64,000 nt of DNA, from the NCBI GenBank assembly GCA_951799405.1, contig OX637361.1, positions 11,692,170-11,756,169 of the forward strand, given 5' to 3'. Positions 41,810-52,453 of the stretch are shown one piece after another (position 1 is the stretch's first letter; the number at the start of each line of letters is the position of its first letter). A program made the translations under genes and the position numbers. The notes under the pieces were generated by a model. That model was given only the letters and a program-made list of their open reading frames with translations. It was not told where the DNA came from and ran no database searches. Source of the DNA: Agapetus fuscipes. Its lineage: Eukaryota > Arthropoda > Insecta > Trichoptera > Glossosomatidae.

Positions 41810-41984
41810 TGATGATGATGATGATCTTGATGAGAACTGTGATGAACTACTTCACGCTGAAGAAGCCCATCGTAGAAATGGGTGAAACGTCCGGAAGTTC
41901 CAGCTCCCACAGACCACGGCAACAGATCCCGGAAAGCATCACTCCAGCATCATCAGCCGGCCGTGTAAGCCTAAAACTCTTATT
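41810..41984 (+). mobile_element. PLE 3' unit with 13-bp target duplication
   Basis: Direct repeat TGACATAAAAGTA at 41797-41809 and 41985-41997. The unit is a 5'-truncated PLE 3' end: it reads LKKPIVEMGETSGSSSSHRP and ends TAAGCCTAAAACTCTTATT. Only one arm is present, so this is the simplest complete unit. Confidence 0.85.
41850..41897 (+). ncRNA. hammerhead-type ribozyme (PLE)
   Basis: Stem I CUUCACG/CGGAAG with a bulged A; CUGAAGA at 41857-41863; stem II CCCAU/AUGGG plus an A-U closing pair; GAAA; ACGU; triplet GUC ending 41891. Compared with 16879, one stem II pair changes from C-G to U-A with pairing kept. Confidence 0.75.
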
Positions 41985-42235
41985 TGACATAAAAGTAGTT
42001 ACTTATCTTGTTTGAATGTCGAATGTTGAACGATCGTCAATAGAGGGTAAAAGGGAAGGAACTTGAGTTGCAGTAAAATATATAGATACCTACTATCTAC
42101 AATCTAAATTGTATATTATTATTATATTTGCACATTTTATTATCTGTATGGAAACAAAAACGCTAACCAGGAGGCACTGTTTTAGTTTCCATATTTTTTC
42201 CATAAACACTATGTTTTATACTTGGTTAGCAGACT

Positions 42236-42345
42236 TTACTTAGGGATACTATTCTACACGTATAAAATATTGCGTTAACTCGCAATGATCATGTAAATAA
42301 GTTAAAAAAAATGTATCAATACTACAAAATTCATTCTTATTCTTC
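42236..42345. repeat. ~100-bp block duplicated at 43250
   Basis: GATACTATTCTACACG, TTGCGTTAACTCGCAATGAT and ATGTATCAATACTACA recur with few changes at 43248-43350. Confidence 0.75.
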
Positions 42346-42703
42346 TTTTTGTGCCAATTCTATCGAAGATCGGCAATCATCATGGCTATTTTGACTTCGG
42401 ATGCTGCGGCTCGAAACAGGGACTTGGTGCTTCTACCGAATCACTGTCGCAGGTTTTTCAGCCACGATGGCTGATAGGTTGGTATGCGGCTGACCACCCA
42501 TACTGTAAAAAATGGTTCACTTTGCCAATGTCACCCCTGCTTCAGGGAAGGTCGGCAAGAGTTGCAGGGCTTATGTTCATTTGAGATTGGGTTTTTTATA
42601 TTGTAGGTCCACATGCGGCATGTGTAAGCGCGAAATTATGCATGTCTGCTTGTGGGAATGCATTTAATATGAATCTCAAATGATACATATCTTTGTAGCT
42701 TAG

Positions 42704-42898
42704 TATATTATTTAGATTTTGGGCAGTAACTTTGTGAAAGCACATTTTAATTAATTAAAATACTTTTTTAACTTTGTTACAATTCACTTGAGTTTTATTT
42801 TTTAAAAAACACAACCTTGTTGATATTTACACCTGAAGATGGGAGGTACTGCTTCTCCCGAAACTGGTTGTGTTTTTTAAAAAATAAAACTCAAGTGA
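42704..42898 (+). mobile_element. PLE foldback unit with 12-bp target duplication
   Basis: TTTGTAGCTTAG at 42692-42703 and again at 42899-42910. Inside are two perfect 29-nt arms (42787-42815, 42867-42895) enclosing the ribozyme core. Confidence 0.85.
42829..42873 (+). ncRNA. hammerhead-type ribozyme, complete
   Basis: Stem I ACAC/GUGU; CUGAAGA at 42833-42839; extra U; stem II GGGAG/CUCCC with nine-base loop; GAA at 42860-42862; stem III AC/GU with UG loop; cleavage base U at 42869 in triplet GUU. All three stems differ from the 21875 copy yet still pair. Confidence 0.8.
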
Positions 42899-43247
42899 TT
42901 TGTAGCTTAGATTTAGATTAGATTTAGATGGCTCCCCTCAATCTTACCCTGAATGATAAGATGAAGGAGACGGTACTTCTCATTTCTCATAATGTGACCG
43001 AAGTACATAATCTTTCTCTGCTTAATGGTAGGCAGGAGCTGCTTTGTAGTGCGCATTCGTTGAAGGACTTCTTCATTGGTGACTCGATCACGCCAAGAGA
43101 TCCGAAGCACTTTTCGGTAGAGACACATCTCGAATGCTTCAATTCGTCTCTCCAGTGCCTGCGTGAGAGTCCAAGGCTGCCTCTACTACTACCATGTATA
43201 CTATTCTATGTATAGATACTATTCTATGTATACTATTCTATACTATC

Positions 43248-43350
43248 TGTACTATTCTACACGTGTAAAATATTGCGTTAACTCGCAATGATCATGCAAA
43301 TAAGTTTAAAAAAATGTATCAATACTACATAATTCATTAGAGGTGCTGTT
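43248..43350. repeat. second copy of the 42236 block
   Basis: See 42236. Preceded by several TACTATTCTATA repeats (43190-43256). Confidence 0.75.
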
Positions 43351-43645
43351 GCATACTTAATACATTTTTCTGTTTACGCAAACGCTGGGAGTTTTCGCTG
43401 TTTGGGATGTTGTATACTTGAAGTTTTGGTGGCTTGTCGCTAAGTTGCACATCTGTCGTCACCCAACATTCTCAGCCGTACGAAATATAATCTAAGGAGG
43501 ATTATAACTCAATTAACGGGAGCTTGCTTAAGCCAGGGGCTAAAATAATAAAGAAAACACACTCGAATGAATGTGCTGAGTTTACGATAAGCCAAAGATT
43601 TGTGAAAAATGTAAACGTGCAAAAAATCATTATTTCGTTATTACT
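43351..43645. other. unassigned
   Basis: Nothing recognised. Confidence 0.35.
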
Positions 43646-43649
43646 TTCG

Positions 43650-43912
43650 GTATGGTTGATAGCTCAGCTGGTGGAGTGCTGGCGTAACATGAAAGAAGTC
43701 TAGGGTCCAATCTCTACCAAGGGTGTCAGAAATTATTTCCCATTTCGATGTTTATTTCAAGTCCAAAATCATAATATTGGCAAGGTTTAGGTACCCCCCA
43801 AATTTCAGGTGAAGTAGTTGGAGTAAGGTTACTCCCCTTACCTGTGTAAATAAATAAGTTCAACACTCCACTTGCTCCAACGCGGTAAGAAGTTTCACTA
43901 TATTGGCAGCTG
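43650..43912 (+). mobile_element. S1 SINE, diverged
   Basis: GATAGCTCAGCTGGTGGAGT head, TAGGGTCCAATCTC as a decayed box B, body to GGTAAGAAGTTTCACTATAT. Confidence 0.8.
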
Positions 43913-44380
43913 TAACTGTAAGAGCCCGTTCTTACTTGTCGGATGTCGGATCCGAATATAAGTCGGAGGTTCCAGTGGCAGAACATTTCGAACAAAATCG
44001 GTTTCCGATAAGTGTGAATAGCTTCATACATAATGTTCTGCCACTGGAACCTCCGATTAATATACGGATCCGACACCCGACAAATGGGAACGGGCTCTAA
44101 CTCTGTCAACATTCCGCTAGGGGTGGCCAGAGCCTCTTCAGATTTGCCTCTATTTTTTCCTACCCTTGCGTTCTTCTTTCAATTCATTCATATCCAACTC
44201 CTTTTTCATAAATTTCTTTCTTTTACATTCGCTTTGTATTCCGTTCTTTCACAACTTCACCAATCTGATCCAATCATACTTTTCTCAGTCTTCCCTTTCC
44301 TCTTTTTCCTTTCACATTTCCTCTGTATACACACTTTGTAGGTCTTTCATCGTCCATTCTTTCACAAAAGGGTTCGTCGG
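43910..44380 (-). mobile_element. LINE-A 3' end with M6 in its tail
   Basis: GTAACTG tail, M6 insert, then the minus-strand C-terminal region (44101-44380) with many stops. Confidence 0.75.
43922..44097. mobile_element. M6 MITE with TAA target duplication
   Basis: TAA at 43919-43921 and 44098-44100. Ends GAGCCCGTTC/GAACGGGCTC; arms continue GTCGGA..CGGAGGTTCCAGTGGC inverted for about 68 bp. A 3-bp TWA duplication is typical of PIF/Harbinger-type elements. Second copy at 48697. Confidence 0.8.
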
Positions 44381-44394
44381 TCTTCTTCTTCGTG

Positions 44395-44690
44395 TCAGCT
44401 TCACACCGTATTGGCCCAGTAACGAGCAATGTCTACAGCTCGTTGGTTTCCCGCAAAGAGATCATCCATGGAGCAGCTTGTCGGACAGGAGGGACAACAC
44501 CGCAGGTGCTCCATAGTTTGCTGAGCTCCACACTCACATAGTGTAGAGTCCTCCCGTCCCAGAAATCCCCAGGTCAACATGTTGGCATGCGAATTGTAAC
44601 GAATAATTTTTGACCAAGTATTGCTGAATTTTGATAAGTTTTGCATACGGCGAGCGAACGCCTCCATTATTCAAAGAGGCCGGACACACT
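44395..44690 (-). mobile_element. LINE C-terminal zinc-knuckle-like remnant
   Basis: 88-codon minus frame contains WGFLGREDSTLCECGAQQ, TMEHLRCCPSCP and NQRAVDIARYW: the CxCG..QT..H..CP pattern is known from the ends of several LINE proteins (Jockey/R1-like groups). Distinct from LINE-A to D. Truncated at both sides. Confidence 0.65.
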
Positions 44691-44852
44691 GATCATACAT
44701 CGAGCATTGTGTGTCTATCAGAGCTTTTATCTAAATCCATATTTCAATCAATTGTTGCGAAAACCGTTTTTACTGCATAAATAGAACAAGTACCTACCCA
44801 ATAATTTATTTTCCTTTTTATTGTTTTTTTTTGCATACGTTAAAAAATGTGG

Positions 44853-45390
44853 TAACTGTAACTGTAACTCTGTCGCCATTCCGCAAGGGGTGGCCGGAGC
44901 CTCTGCAGAGTTGCCTCCATTTTTTTCTATCCTGACATACCTCTTTCAATTCCTTCATATCCATCACCTTTTTCATGTATTTTCTTCTTTTACGCTCACT
45001 TTTTATAACCCATTCTTTCACAATCTCCTCAATCTGATCACTCCATACTTTTCTCGGTCGTCCCTTCCCTCTTTTTCCTTTCACACTTTCTTTGTTTACA
45101 TACTTTGTCAGTCTATCACCATTCATTCTTTCCACATGCCCAAACCATCTCATCACATTCTTTTGTACTTTAACTTTCACATCCTCTTTCAAATTACATT
45201 ATTTTTTTACCCATTCATTCCTAACTCTATCCCTCAAAGTTTTTCCTGTCATACTTCTCAAATGCTTCATTTCCACCGTACATACTTTACTCATTTCGCT
45301 ATCATTCACTATCCATGCTTCACTTCCATACATCAAAGTCGGTTACAATATGCCATTGTATAAATATATTTGGTGGATGTCTTTTAAAAG
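44853..45390 (-). mobile_element. LINE-A (RTE-like) 3' end, longest copy
   Basis: The reference copy of LINE-A. On the minus strand it reads MYGSEAWIVNDSEMSKVC and MKHLRSMTGKTLRDRVRNEW, a frameshift, then MRWFGHVERMNGDRLTKYV, GKRGKGRPRKVWSDQIEEIV and CQDRKKWRQLCRGSGHP, followed by a (GTTACA)n tail. These blocks are the thumb and C-terminal part of RTE-like reverse transcriptases; the catalytic palm is missing, so it is a dead 5'-truncated copy. At least ten related copies lie in the window. Confidence 0.85.
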
Positions 45391-45394
45391 CGCC

Positions 45395-45605
45395 GATTTC
45401 ACTAGAATTTAGTCTCAAGGGCCCTTTATTCCGGGTATGACCTTTCAAATAGGTGTGTCTTCAGCTTTCTCCTGAAGCTTGCCCTGTCCTGTTCTTTCCT
45501 CACCTCAACCGGCAACCGGTTCCAAGCCATTGGTCCCGCAACTGAGAAAGCACGATCACCAAAGTTGGCTGAGGTTGCCCTGAGGGTGCTGAAATGTGCT
45601 GCAAC
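45395..45605 (-). mobile_element. LINE-D-like 3' end, different subfamily
   Basis: Minus strand reads NFGDRAFSVAGPMAWNRLP and ASFRRKLKTHLFERS-like residues, then CTCAAGGGCCC and GGCGCTTTTAAAAG end. Confidence 0.7.
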
Positions 45606-45620
45606 TAACTTTTTTGTACA

Positions 45621-45810
45621 TTTACGGTGCTATTATTAGACATTTTAGTCGTCCGTTGAGCCCACGCTTTGACAAACTAATAATGCATTTGTATGAAGAC
45701 CTGTCGATCCAAGATGGCCGCAAGTGGTCAGCTGATAAGTCTTTATACAAATATTATCAAATTTCTGTAGGTAAGAATGAACGTGGTGATGATACTTCCA
45801 GTCCAAAAAA
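45621..45810. mobile_element. M1/M2 hybrid foldback
   Basis: Left end is M1 (GGTGCTATTATTAGAC, GTCGTCCGTTGAGCCCAC); from TTTGTATGAAGACCTGTC on it is M2 reversed, ending GATGATACTTCCAGTCC. The join is at the shared TTTGTATGAAGAC word. Confidence 0.7.
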
Positions 45811-45831
45811 ATATTTGCAACTTATATTATA

Positions 45832-46350
45832 TCTATAATCTAAGTTGCCAAATTATATTACATTTAAGATTTATATTAAATGTATTCCCACAAGCAGACA
45901 TTTATAAGTTCGCGCTCACCTAATCTAATCTAATCTAATCTAAGCTGCAAGGATATATATCATTTAAGATTTATATTAAGTGCATTCCCACAAGCAGACA
46001 TGTATAATTTCGCGCTAACACATGCCGCATGTGGACCTACATTATAAGAACCCATCTTAAATTAACATAAGCCCTGCAACTCTTGCCGTCCTCCCCTGAG
46101 ACAGGGGTGACATTGGCAAAGTGAACCATTTTTTCACAGTATGGGTGGTCAGCCACATACCAACCTATAAGTCAAGGAACAAACACTAAACATCCCGTAT
46201 ATGAATCTACAATATAAAACCCAATCTCAAATGAACACAAGCCATGCAACTCTTGCTGACCTTCCCTGAAACAGGGGTGACATTGGCAAAGTGAACCATT
46301 ATTTTACAGTATTGATGTTCAGCCTCATACCAACCTATAAGTCAAGGAAT
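45832..46350 (-). mobile_element. R1 inside R1, both on minus strand
   Basis: An outer copy (45832-45920 and 46184-46350) is split by a complete younger copy (45921-46180) that begins with its (TAATC)n tail. Confidence 0.8.
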
Positions 46351-46675
46351 TGTAGATGTTTTTTTACAATGATATGGTAATACACACAAAAAGGGTGCAT
46401 CCACACATATGCGCGTTTATTCGGGCAGTTGTCTTGTCCACTTTATGTATAGGTCCCTACATTGTGACGTCATGACAGGGCTGACATCTCGCAAGACAAA
46501 ATATTCAACGCGACTTCGGCTTGAAATATTTATTGTTTCAAATTACACGCACATCACCTGCCACGCATTCCTGCCGAATAAAAATACTTGAATCATTTAG
46601 GTTCGCTAACGTATTTGTGATGGCTAAACAATACAGTAGCCGGAGTATAAAAAAATGCTTAAATTAGAAAGAGAT
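46351..46675. other. unassigned
   Basis: Nothing recognised. Confidence 0.35.
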
Positions 46676-47512
46676 ATGTGTGGAAAATAAAGCAGCACCC
46701 CTATTGCCAGCCACATCTAAGCGTGATCACCTATTAGTGAACGGATTACCACTCTCCATAGGAGGTAAGCTAATCCAGCCTTCTGATTCAGTAAAACTTC
46801 TAGGAGTCTTACTGGATCGGAATCTGACACTGGAGAGGCAAATAGATGCCACAATAGCTTCTTTTTTTTTTCACTACGCCAAATTAAGGCTATTAGAAAG
46901 TGTTTACCGTCAGATGCAGTCAAGATCCTAGTGGGCGCGTTTGTGGTGTCTCGGATTGACTATTGTTCGACGCTTTATAGTGGTCAGCCAAAGAAGCAGT
47001 TCAATCGCTTTCAATCTGTGTTGAATTCGGCAGCAAGACTCATATTCGGGATACCCAAATTCGCTCACATCACTCCGCTGTTAAAAACACTGCATTGGCT
47101 TCGTTTCCCCGAGAGGGTGGTCTACCGTGTTTGTGTGATGGTATATAAAGCCATCAATGGCTTGGCTCCACCTTATTTGACTGACATGATGTTGCCTGTT
47201 GAGATAGGTGTAAGGAGGCAGACACTCAGATCCGCGGGCGATGGAGTAGTCAATTTGGTTCAGCCACGCCGTCAGATTCGTACAAATTTCGGAGACCGCG
47301 CTTTCCGTGTTGCGGGTCCGGTGGAGTGGAACAGACTGCCACCCGGAGAAAAGAACTCCAAATCTGTGGATGTATTTCGCGGAGCACTCAAGACACACCT
47401 TTTTAGAAAGTCTTATCCATGATCGGAGAGGGCCCTTGAGGTGTGACACACACAAAAACGGCGCTCTCTTATCATTTGTAATTTAAAATAAATTAGCCTG
47501 ATATTATTATTA
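46676..47512 (+). mobile_element. LINE-D (CR1/L2-like), 5'-truncated copy
   Basis: Encodes the last part of the reverse transcriptase protein in two frames: SIGGKLIQPSDSVKLLGVLL, then after a shift SRIDYCSTLYSG, LKTLHWLRFPERVVYRVC and NFGDRAFRVAGPVEWNRLPP to KTHLFRKSYP. The 3' end GAGGTGTGACACACAC AAAAACGGCGC and an (ATT)n tail are complete. Close to the copy at 54978; the 163-codon frame at 46931 is part of this dead copy. Confidence 0.9.
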
Positions 47513-47601
47513 TTATTATTATTATTGGGTGGACTAAGGCCTGGTATTTTCAACGTTAGCATAGCATAGCGACTTTAAACTGAACGAAGAGGCCGCACAC
47601 A

Positions 47602-47664
47602 TGTCATTAGTTTGTCAAAGCGTGGGCTGAACGGACGACTAAAATGTCCAAGAATAGCACCGTT
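47602..47664. mobile_element. M1 element, one end only
   Basis: CATTAGTTTGTCAAAGCGTG to GTCCAAGAATAGCACC. Confidence 0.7.
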
Positions 47665-48690
47665 AGATTACAGATTACCTTCTGCTTTTTATCTGGTGTT
47701 TTACTTGAATATTTTAGATTACATTTCGGAATTCGAGACCACCGTCTTGCCTATTGATTCCAGCTAATTCTATGTATGTATTTGATAACGTTCATTGCCT
47801 GCTATCCTCGTAGGTGGCTTTGGAATAAGTAATAGGTGACGTAAATCCTCTTTTCCTACATTAAAGCAATTAGAAGCGACCCGGCCGAAGGCTGTGTGAA
47901 CCTTAGACCGGCCATTAAAGCCTGATAACCATCAAATTCACATATCTCGAATACCGGTCCGGCCGTAAACCGTCTTTTATTGTTTTAGGTTTGACAAAAG
48001 ACGTAAAAAGTCAGGTAGCGCGGGACGCTGCTATAAAATCTAAAATGAAATTTGATTCCAGAAAAACGATAAAACTAAGATATCCAAGATTGAGGGAGGT
48101 GGCTGGGCCGCCTGTGCGAGAAAGCCGCGGTGTAAAATTTGACAACATTGTATGTAAATCAGTAGGCCATTAGCATGAATGAGAGATGCTGGGATTTTGT
48201 CGCAGACTACTACTCTCGAGATGAAGACAGCTACTAAAGAGGTCGCTACCAACTAAAAAATGATTTGAGGGTTCTACGTTTTTAAATAAAATAAAAATTG
48301 TGTTGAAAGTGGTAACAGCGGGCCAATAGAAATTAAAAAGAAAAAATGTGATCTAGTTTATCGTATTACAGATACTTCGGAACGTGTTACATCCGAAAAA
48401 ACAGAATTTTTTTATTTTTTTAGATCCTAGTAGCTTTATTTTTCATTATCATTACGTATTTTCAGTTCCGTTTTTCCTCGATGTAAAATAGATAGGTACA
48501 TTATTCTACAAAAAAGATCATCGGTGTGAAACCATATAATTTCTCAGTTTGAAATTTTTTTTTTCGGAAAATCTTTTAAAAGCAAATGTTTTATTTTCAA
48601 AAATTAGCTAATGCCTTCGTGGGATTTGCTGGTTTGTCTTGAATTTAAAGTTTGTTTAAAATGGTATATTTTCACATCGCTGTATTTACG
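47665..48690. other. unassigned stretch
   Basis: Frames of 60-70 codons on both strands overlap at 47991-48252; nothing recognised. Confidence 0.35.
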
Positions 48691-48696
48691 TACACC

Positions 48697-48878
48697 TAAG
48701 AGCTCGTTCCCACTTGTCGGGTGTCGGATCTGTATATTAATCGGAGGTTCCAGTGGCAGAACATTTCGGACAAAATCGGTTTCCGATAAGTGTGAATAGC
48801 TTTATATATAATGTTCTGCCACTGGAACCTCCGATTAATATACGGATCCGACACCCGACCAGTGGGAACGAGCTCTTA
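48697..48878. mobile_element. M6 MITE
   Basis: TAAGAGCTCGTTCCCACT and AGTGGGAACGAGCTCTTA are perfect inverted ends, with long paired arms; flanks give TAA and TTA. Confidence 0.85.
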
Positions 48879-48879
48879 T

Positions 48880-49545
48880 GCTTCACATAATCATCGTCGG
48901 TCCGATAATCTGGCATAAATCTCGACGTACTTGATCACCCGCATCAGCCATGTCTGTTTTTTTTCTCTTTCATTCACATACCTACTTCTGTACGACCATC
49001 CGTCATCCATCTTGCTCTGGGTCTTCCCATTTTCCTGCGTCCCTCTGGGTTTGACACTACAATTATCTTTTTCAGACTCTGATAGTCCATTCACTGAATG
49101 TGACCCAGTCTGCTGACTAAATTTCAATTCATTTCACGGCTTGTAGCAATAGGCGGCTATGCCTTTAATTCCTCATATTTCTACTGCACCAAGTAGTCTC
49201 CCAAGCGCGGCCTTCCTCGGTTACACGTGACCCAGCACGTGAGGGAGTGAGAGGAGTTATTTCACCAAACTACGGTCGATGTTTTTTATAACCATTTTAA
49301 TAGAATGCCATAAAAACGCGTTGATTGCCCATCAAGAGATTATGTGAGCTGTGGTATGTAAAAGACTAGCGATGTTTCATTAAACAAATGATTTATGGTA
49401 AACAAATATTTATTTTCTGAATGGCTTTCTACTAAATGTGGCTCAGCTGTGCCGAGGCGATTAGTATTAACAATTTTTCTGATAAATTGTAATGCTACTA
49501 TTTTTTCTCATCTTCTAAACGATCTTACTTCTGACATCATTCTTG
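48880..49545. other. unassigned stretch
   Basis: A 78-codon minus frame (48891-49127) is K/E/R rich and unrecognised; it may be old LINE sequence. Nothing else seen. Confidence 0.3.
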
Positions 49546-49546
49546 A

Positions 49547-50082
49547 CTGGTCCGTAGTCTTGAAGTTGTAAAACTTCTGACTCATAACTGGAAGGATGTG
49601 GGTTCGAATCCCACGGAGCACAAAAAATATGCCATTTATATTCTCAAATATGCACATCGCTGGGTGAAAAATTCAAATACTTTTACCAAAGACCGGTCGC
49701 TAAATACCCATCCAGCCTTACAGTAACTGCGTCTTCTTTTTTAATAGATTGGTGAAGAGGAATGCAATTCACCAACATATTCTGCCTGGCCAGAAACAGG
49801 TAGTAATATCATCAATTAATAATGCGTTATTGTTTATTTTAATGAATTATTAATTAATAATTACTCAATAACATCTGTTGAACCAGCGTCAAAGTTATGG
49901 CCAAATGACCCGGCGCGGATCGAACCAACGTTGTTCTATTCCAAACACGCCAGAAAGATTAGCCCACTTGGCCCCCTCGGCCATAACACCGACGTCTTGT
50001 CGACGACCGAGCTCGCAGAGGGCTCTTGAGGTGTGATTCATACAAAAACAGCGCTCACCAAATAAATCATCCCAATATTATC
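49547..50082 (+). mobile_element. S2 SINE split by S3
   Basis: Head GGTCCGTAGTCTTGAAG and box B GGGTTCGAATCCC, body to AACTGCGTCTTC, then after the insert GACGACCGAGCTCGCAGAGG and the LINE-D-like 3' end. GTCTT repeats at both edges of the insert. Confidence 0.85.
49738..50000 (-). mobile_element. S3 SINE, full length, inside S2
   Basis: Minus strand: ATGGCCGAGGGGGCCAAG head (box A like, with a long variable region as in tRNA-Leu/Ser types), box B GGTTCGATCC, body, short A tail at the left. Confidence 0.85.
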
Positions 50083-50189
50083 TTTTATCAATTTTGGCTA
50101 GTTCAAGCCTTACAAGACGATTTTTCTGGCAATATTTTATGGATATTTTTGACATTGCTTTTCTTATATTGTTATTTATTTTTCTTGCA

Positions 50190-50410
50190 GACGCTGCAAT
50201 GCCAACACTGCTCCTCCGTGAGTACATTTCCCTGTCTCTCCTCCGGTAAATATAAGCGAGGAATCTCTGTAATTGGTGGAGACTCAGCTCCTTGCTTTAT
50301 CTGAGTTGCCATCCTCCATACACCAGGCCCTGGGAGAGCAAGCGGTATATACACAGGCACTGAAGACACACCTATACAGTATACAGCATGGGAAATATGT
50401 ACAGAACCAC
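50190..50410 (+). mobile_element. possible LINE C-terminal remnant
   Basis: ELPSSIHQALGEQAVYTQAL followed by KTHLYSIQHG recalls the LP..(A)LKTHLF ending of CR1/L2-like proteins. Weak; no tail seen. Confidence 0.35.
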
Positions 50411-50524
50411 ACTTAGCAATTAAATAAATGCAATTTATGACTTCCCTTTTTACTATACGAGTATGATTGGCATTATGAACCGTGTCGATGGGGTAGTAAA
50501 ATTTCTGAATGTTTTTTGAAGTTG

Positions 50525-50620
50525 TATATTTTTTAAGGAAGCCTGTGCGCGGAAGACTCTAGATTCAAGAGACTCTAGGGGTATATGACACTTGTTGTAG
50601 TGCCGCAGAGGTGTTGATGA
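50525..50620 (-). mobile_element. S2A SINE, 3' end fragment
   Basis: AAGCCTGTGCGCGGAAGAC, CTCTAGGGGTATATGACAC, TGCCGCAGAGGTGTTG. Similar fragment at 54868. Confidence 0.65.
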
Positions 50621-50744
50621 CGTGGCAGTTGATGTTCTTGTCTGATTGCAGGGCCGTTAGCTCCAATTATGATTCACAAAAAAACTTAATTGCTAGTTAA
50701 AACTTACGCATGATGGTGTTAAAAATTCACGTATGGATATGGTT

Positions 50745-50815
50745 AATTGGACTAGAGACAGCTCTCCTTTTATTATGATTCTGGATATCTCATTCATTCG
50801 CTATTTCGGAAATTT
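50745..50815 (-). mobile_element. LINE-B fragment
   Basis: GCTCTCCTTTTATTATGATT is the reverse of the AATCATAATAAAAGGAGAG word found before LINE-B C-termini at 17417 and 53578. Confidence 0.5.
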
Positions 50816-50826
50816 CGTCCATCCAT

Positions 50827-51162
50827 CCGGCCGGTCGATAGCTCAGTTGGTAGAGTGCTTGCCTTCTACCCCGTGAGCTCGGGTTCGAATCCCACCGAGG
50901 AGGGTGTCAGAAATGATTTCCTATTTCGGTGTTTATTTCAAACCCCATAATAAAAATACCGGCAAGGTTTACTCAGCCTTCACAAGAAATGAGTACCAGC
51001 CCCCTCGGGAGCTGGGAAACCCCCACTTCAACTGAAGTGGTTGGCGTAAGGCCGGCCCCCTTACCTGTAAAAATAAATAGGTTCAACTCGCCACATGCGA
51101 CTCCTTCGGGGATAACGCGGCAAGAAGTTACACTATATGTGTAGCTTAGTTGCGTTGCGTTG
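50827..51162 (+). mobile_element. S1 SINE, full length
   Basis: GATAGCTCAGTTGGTAGAG, GGGTTCGAATCCC, complete body and GTAGCTTAGTTGCGTTGCG tail; close to the 28146 copy. Confidence 0.9.
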
Positions 51163-51590
51163 CATACCTTTCTCGGTCTTCATCTACCAGAACATCCTCT
51201 ATTCTTGAAACATATACTTTTTTCGTCAGTCTTTCATCATTCATTCTCTCCATATCACACTATAATCTATAATATACACGCTTAATAATAAAGAGCAATA
51301 CTTAACTCAAAAATAGGGAAAATCGAGATTTAGTAATAAAACGCAAGAACAATGCGAAAAGAATAGGTAGAATGCGACAGCCGTTCAATTTAGACGAATA
51401 TGACCGAGATAAAACATCAGCCGCCTTTTTCATCCCGTACAAGTTGTACTGGGTGTCTGAACTTCAAACGTGATTTTCCAACATTCTTATTTTTTTAGTT
51501 ATTTCTCTTTATGATTAAACGTGCGATATGTCCGAACCATCTTAGCATACTTCTTTTAATCTTCACTTTCAGGATGATTTGCATTAATCC
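51162..51590 (-). mobile_element. LINE-A fragment split by M3
   Basis: TTTCTCGGTCTTCATCTACC to TTCATTCTCTCCATAT before M3, ATGTCCGAACCATCTTAGC and CTTCACTTTCAGGAT after it. Confidence 0.7.
51278..51525. mobile_element. M3 MITE inside LINE-A
   Basis: ACGCTTAATAATAAAGAGC and CTCTTTATGATTAAACGTGCG ends; 248 bp. Confidence 0.8.
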
Positions 51591-52225
51591 AAGTTGAAAC
51601 AAATACAGCGTCAATTTGATTTTAAAGCGATTCCAATCCACTAGGTATATGATACGTTTTTTTTAAGTAATCTTAGTTCTGATTCTGACCTGGTTAATTC
51701 AACGATTCGCCTCTCGCTCACCTTTCCCCCTCCTCTCTATTCTTCTTCTTCTTCTACTTATACCGCTCCTCCCACTTCTCACGCTACAGTAGCCGCATAT
51801 ACATGCTGCACAGCTATATAGTACCTACACAAGTATACTTTCAATATCCCAAAGCGAAATTTCCGTTTCACCGAAACTGCATTACACCTGAAATGCTCGC
51901 GTGAAGTGCTCTTTTAGTTTGGATACATTTTTTTGGGTGAGCTCTGTGGTTGATGCGAGTTTGTGATCTCAGATGGGCGGATTACTTGTAGGCAGATAAA
52001 GCTCTCACGACGCTTTTTGGCGCGCACGTTTTTTGCAAAAAAAAAACTACGAAAGAAGATTCCTCGAGAAATTGTTACGACTGTATAAAGGTCCGAGCTG
52101 ATCATAGATAACACGAAGCCAACATGTTATTTTGAGGCAATAGATGCAAATGTGCAAGAACACATTGTTACGTTTTATGGCTCTTTAGTTTTTTAAATTT
52201 TAATCGCAGTCGCTTTATTTTACGT
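51591..52225. other. unassigned stretch
   Basis: Nothing recognised; CTTCTTCTTCTTCTAC at 51742 is simple sequence. Confidence 0.35.
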
Positions 52226-52228
52226 TTT

Positions 52229-52358
52229 TTTCTAGTTTTTATGTTGTAGGTTCACATGCGACATGCGCAACTTGTGCGTGCTTGCTTGTGAGAATGCATG
52301 TAATGTGAATCCCAAATGTTACATATATTTGCAAATAGATTAGATTAGATTACGTTAG
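52229..52358 (+). mobile_element. R1 repeat, 3' half
   Basis: TTTTTATGTTGTAGGTTCAC to TTTGCAAATAGATTAGATTAG. Confidence 0.8.
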
Positions 52359-52453
52359 ATTTCACAGAACTTTTTACCAATTTATTTCGCTCAGGTACCT
52401 ACCTACAAGTTTTGAGTTATATCGTCCCATTAGTACCTACTTGTTTATCTTAT

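Larger units (their letters stand above)
42470..42930 (+). mobile_element. R1 repeat inserted in LINE-C, its tail split by a PLE unit
   Basis: R1 body 42476-42703, then 195 bp of PLE unit, then the end of the R1 tail (TTTGTAGCTTAGATTTAG). Confidence 0.85.
42345..43170 (-). mobile_element. LINE-C C-terminal region, split by R1 and PLE
   Basis: First part (42931-43170): LRISWRDRVTNEEVLQRM and YFGHIMRNEKYRLLHLII, then GKIEGS. Last part (42345-42468): LKNLRQ, STKSLFRAAASEVKIAMMIA. The insert between starts and ends next to GATGG(CT), a 5-7 bp duplication. Not functional. Confidence 0.8.
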
